Source of the DNA: Lysobacter sp. | GTDB lineage: Bacteria; Pseudomonadota; Gammaproteobacteria; Xanthomonadales; Xanthomonadaceae | Assembly: GCA_027306995.1 (NCBI GenBank) | Contig: DAHUXS010000022.1 | Location: 1 to 64,000 of the forward strand | DNA length: 64,000 nucleotides | Reading direction: 5' to 3' | Shown: piece after piece, positions 63,639-64,000 of the stretch | Layout of the letters: the number at the start of each line of letters is the position of its first letter | How positions within the stretch are numbered: position 1 is the first letter of the stretch | Translations under genes and position numbers: made by a program | Notes under the pieces: model-generated | What the model was told of the DNA's origin: nothing | The model's input: the letters and a program-made list of their open reading frames with translations, nothing else | Databases searched by the model: none

Positions 63639-64000
63639 TCACCGTGCGCCCGGACAGGTCGCGGCCTGCCCCATAGGTCGTGGTTCCACCCGCAAGCACT
63701 GCTTGGCCGAGCCGGTCAGATGCGCGGCAATCTCCTTCGCCACCGCATCGGCGCGCCGTTGGCTCAGGCGCATGTTGTGTTCGTCGGTGCCGCGCATGTC
63801 GGCGTAACCCGCGATGGCGACGACGACATCGGGCAACGCATCGATGCGCTTGGCGATGGCCGCCAGCAAGGGCAGGTATTGCGGCCGGATCGTCGCCTTG
63901 TCGTCATCGAACAGGAGGACGCCGAGGTCGATGTCCTGGCCGAGCGTGACCAGTGTTTGCCCGCCGTCGACCTGGGCGCGCAACTCGACGCGGGTCGCTT
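63639..64000 (-). CDS. OmpA-family protein, C-terminal fragment
   Basis: The last 119 codons of a gene entering from the right edge. It is an OmpA/MotB peptidoglycan-binding domain: DIDLGVLLFDDDKATIRPQY, then VVVAIAGYADMRGTDEHNMRLSQRRADAV, in which the Asp and Arg that clasp diaminopimelate are present (GYAD...SQRRA). Two cysteines (QCLR, TCPG) lie near the end. It precedes the giant outer-membrane gene by 13 bases, so the two are probably one operon, the OmpA part anchoring the system to the cell wall. The upstream portion is outside the window. Confidence 0.82.
   Translation of the reverse strand, partial: ATRVELRAQVDGGQTLVTLGQDIDLGVLLFDDDKATIRPQYLPLLAAIAKRIDALPDVVVAIAGYADMRGTDEHNMRLSQRRADAVAKEIAAHLTGSAKQCLRVEPRPMGQAATCPGAR

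Noticed and set aside
61673-63676. Open frame of 667 codons antisense to the giant outer-membrane gene
   Set aside because: The minus-strand frame has a signal peptide, ribosome site and barrel features; the plus-strand frame has none.
1-64000. Mobile elements, prophage, CRISPR arrays, integrative elements at the tRNA-Ser
   Set aside because: No transposase, integrase, repeat-spacer pattern or duplicated tRNA 3' end was seen; gene order around tRNA-Ser is the ordinary csrA-alaS arrangement.

Overview
The window is a gene-dense, high-GC stretch of a gammaproteobacterial chromosome. The gene content and the order pncC-lexA-recA-recX-alaS-csrA-tRNA-Ser point to the Xanthomonadaceae (Lysobacter, Luteimonas, Thermomonas or Xanthomonas relatives). 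A LexA operator of the TTAG-N6-TACTA type, known from Xylella and Xanthomonas, supports this. I see no insertion sequence, integrase, prophage, CRISPR array or rRNA. No stretch longer than about 200 bases lacks a gene.

Layout. 1-273: start of an MFS transporter leaving the left edge. 449-7014: a tightly overlapping run cyoABCD-SURF1-RegB-like kinase-RegA-like regulator, that is, the bo3 quinol oxidase with a quinone/redox-sensing two-component system. 7007-11666 (minus): a 54-codon DUF1674 assembly-factor gene, sdhCDAB and an SRPBCC membrane protein. 11695-18836: ygfZ, a NagX/HGSNAT-like acyltransferase coupled to a fused E1 alpha/beta 2-oxoacid dehydrogenase, a GNAT, glutaryl-CoA dehydrogenase and a glycine-zipper protein. 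18837-25753: TatD, TcdA, an anchored c-type cytochrome, a second glycine-zipper lipoprotein, a cold-shock protein, DUF456, BON-MscS, phospholipase A and a cytosolic DsbA-fold protein. 25860-28200: a BlaI/M56 regulatory pair with an iterated TCTAGA operator. 28201-37494: glyoxalase-fold protein, class I fumarase, ABC exporter, ferredoxin-NADP reductase, M3 peptidase and a DUF3298 lipoprotein. 37686-40338: M14 peptidase followed by a membrane-anchored barnase-type RNase and its barstar. 40342-53205: SelO, DEAD-box helicase, the M1 peptidase-DUF486-TrhO-small protein operon, two receiver proteins, M48 peptidase, an FGE-like lipoprotein, RNase D and an NlpC/P60 lipoprotein. 53272-59843: tRNA-Ser(GCU), csrA, alaS, recX, recA, lexA, YchJ and PncC. 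59903-64000 (minus): an approximately 1240-residue outer-membrane protein and the C-terminal OmpA domain of a gene running off the right edge.

How the genes work together. The first 11.7 kb holds two entry points to the quinone pool (succinate dehydrogenase) and its terminal oxidase, with a sensor that should read quinone redox state. Class I fumarase adds the next TCA step. The 53-60 kb block is the SOS core; the lexA promoter, operator and start codon are so compressed that its mRNA is probably leaderless. The least explained parts are the giant outer-membrane protein with its OmpA partner at the right edge, and the M56 protein whose periplasmic part is a long coiled coil instead of a beta-lactam sensor.
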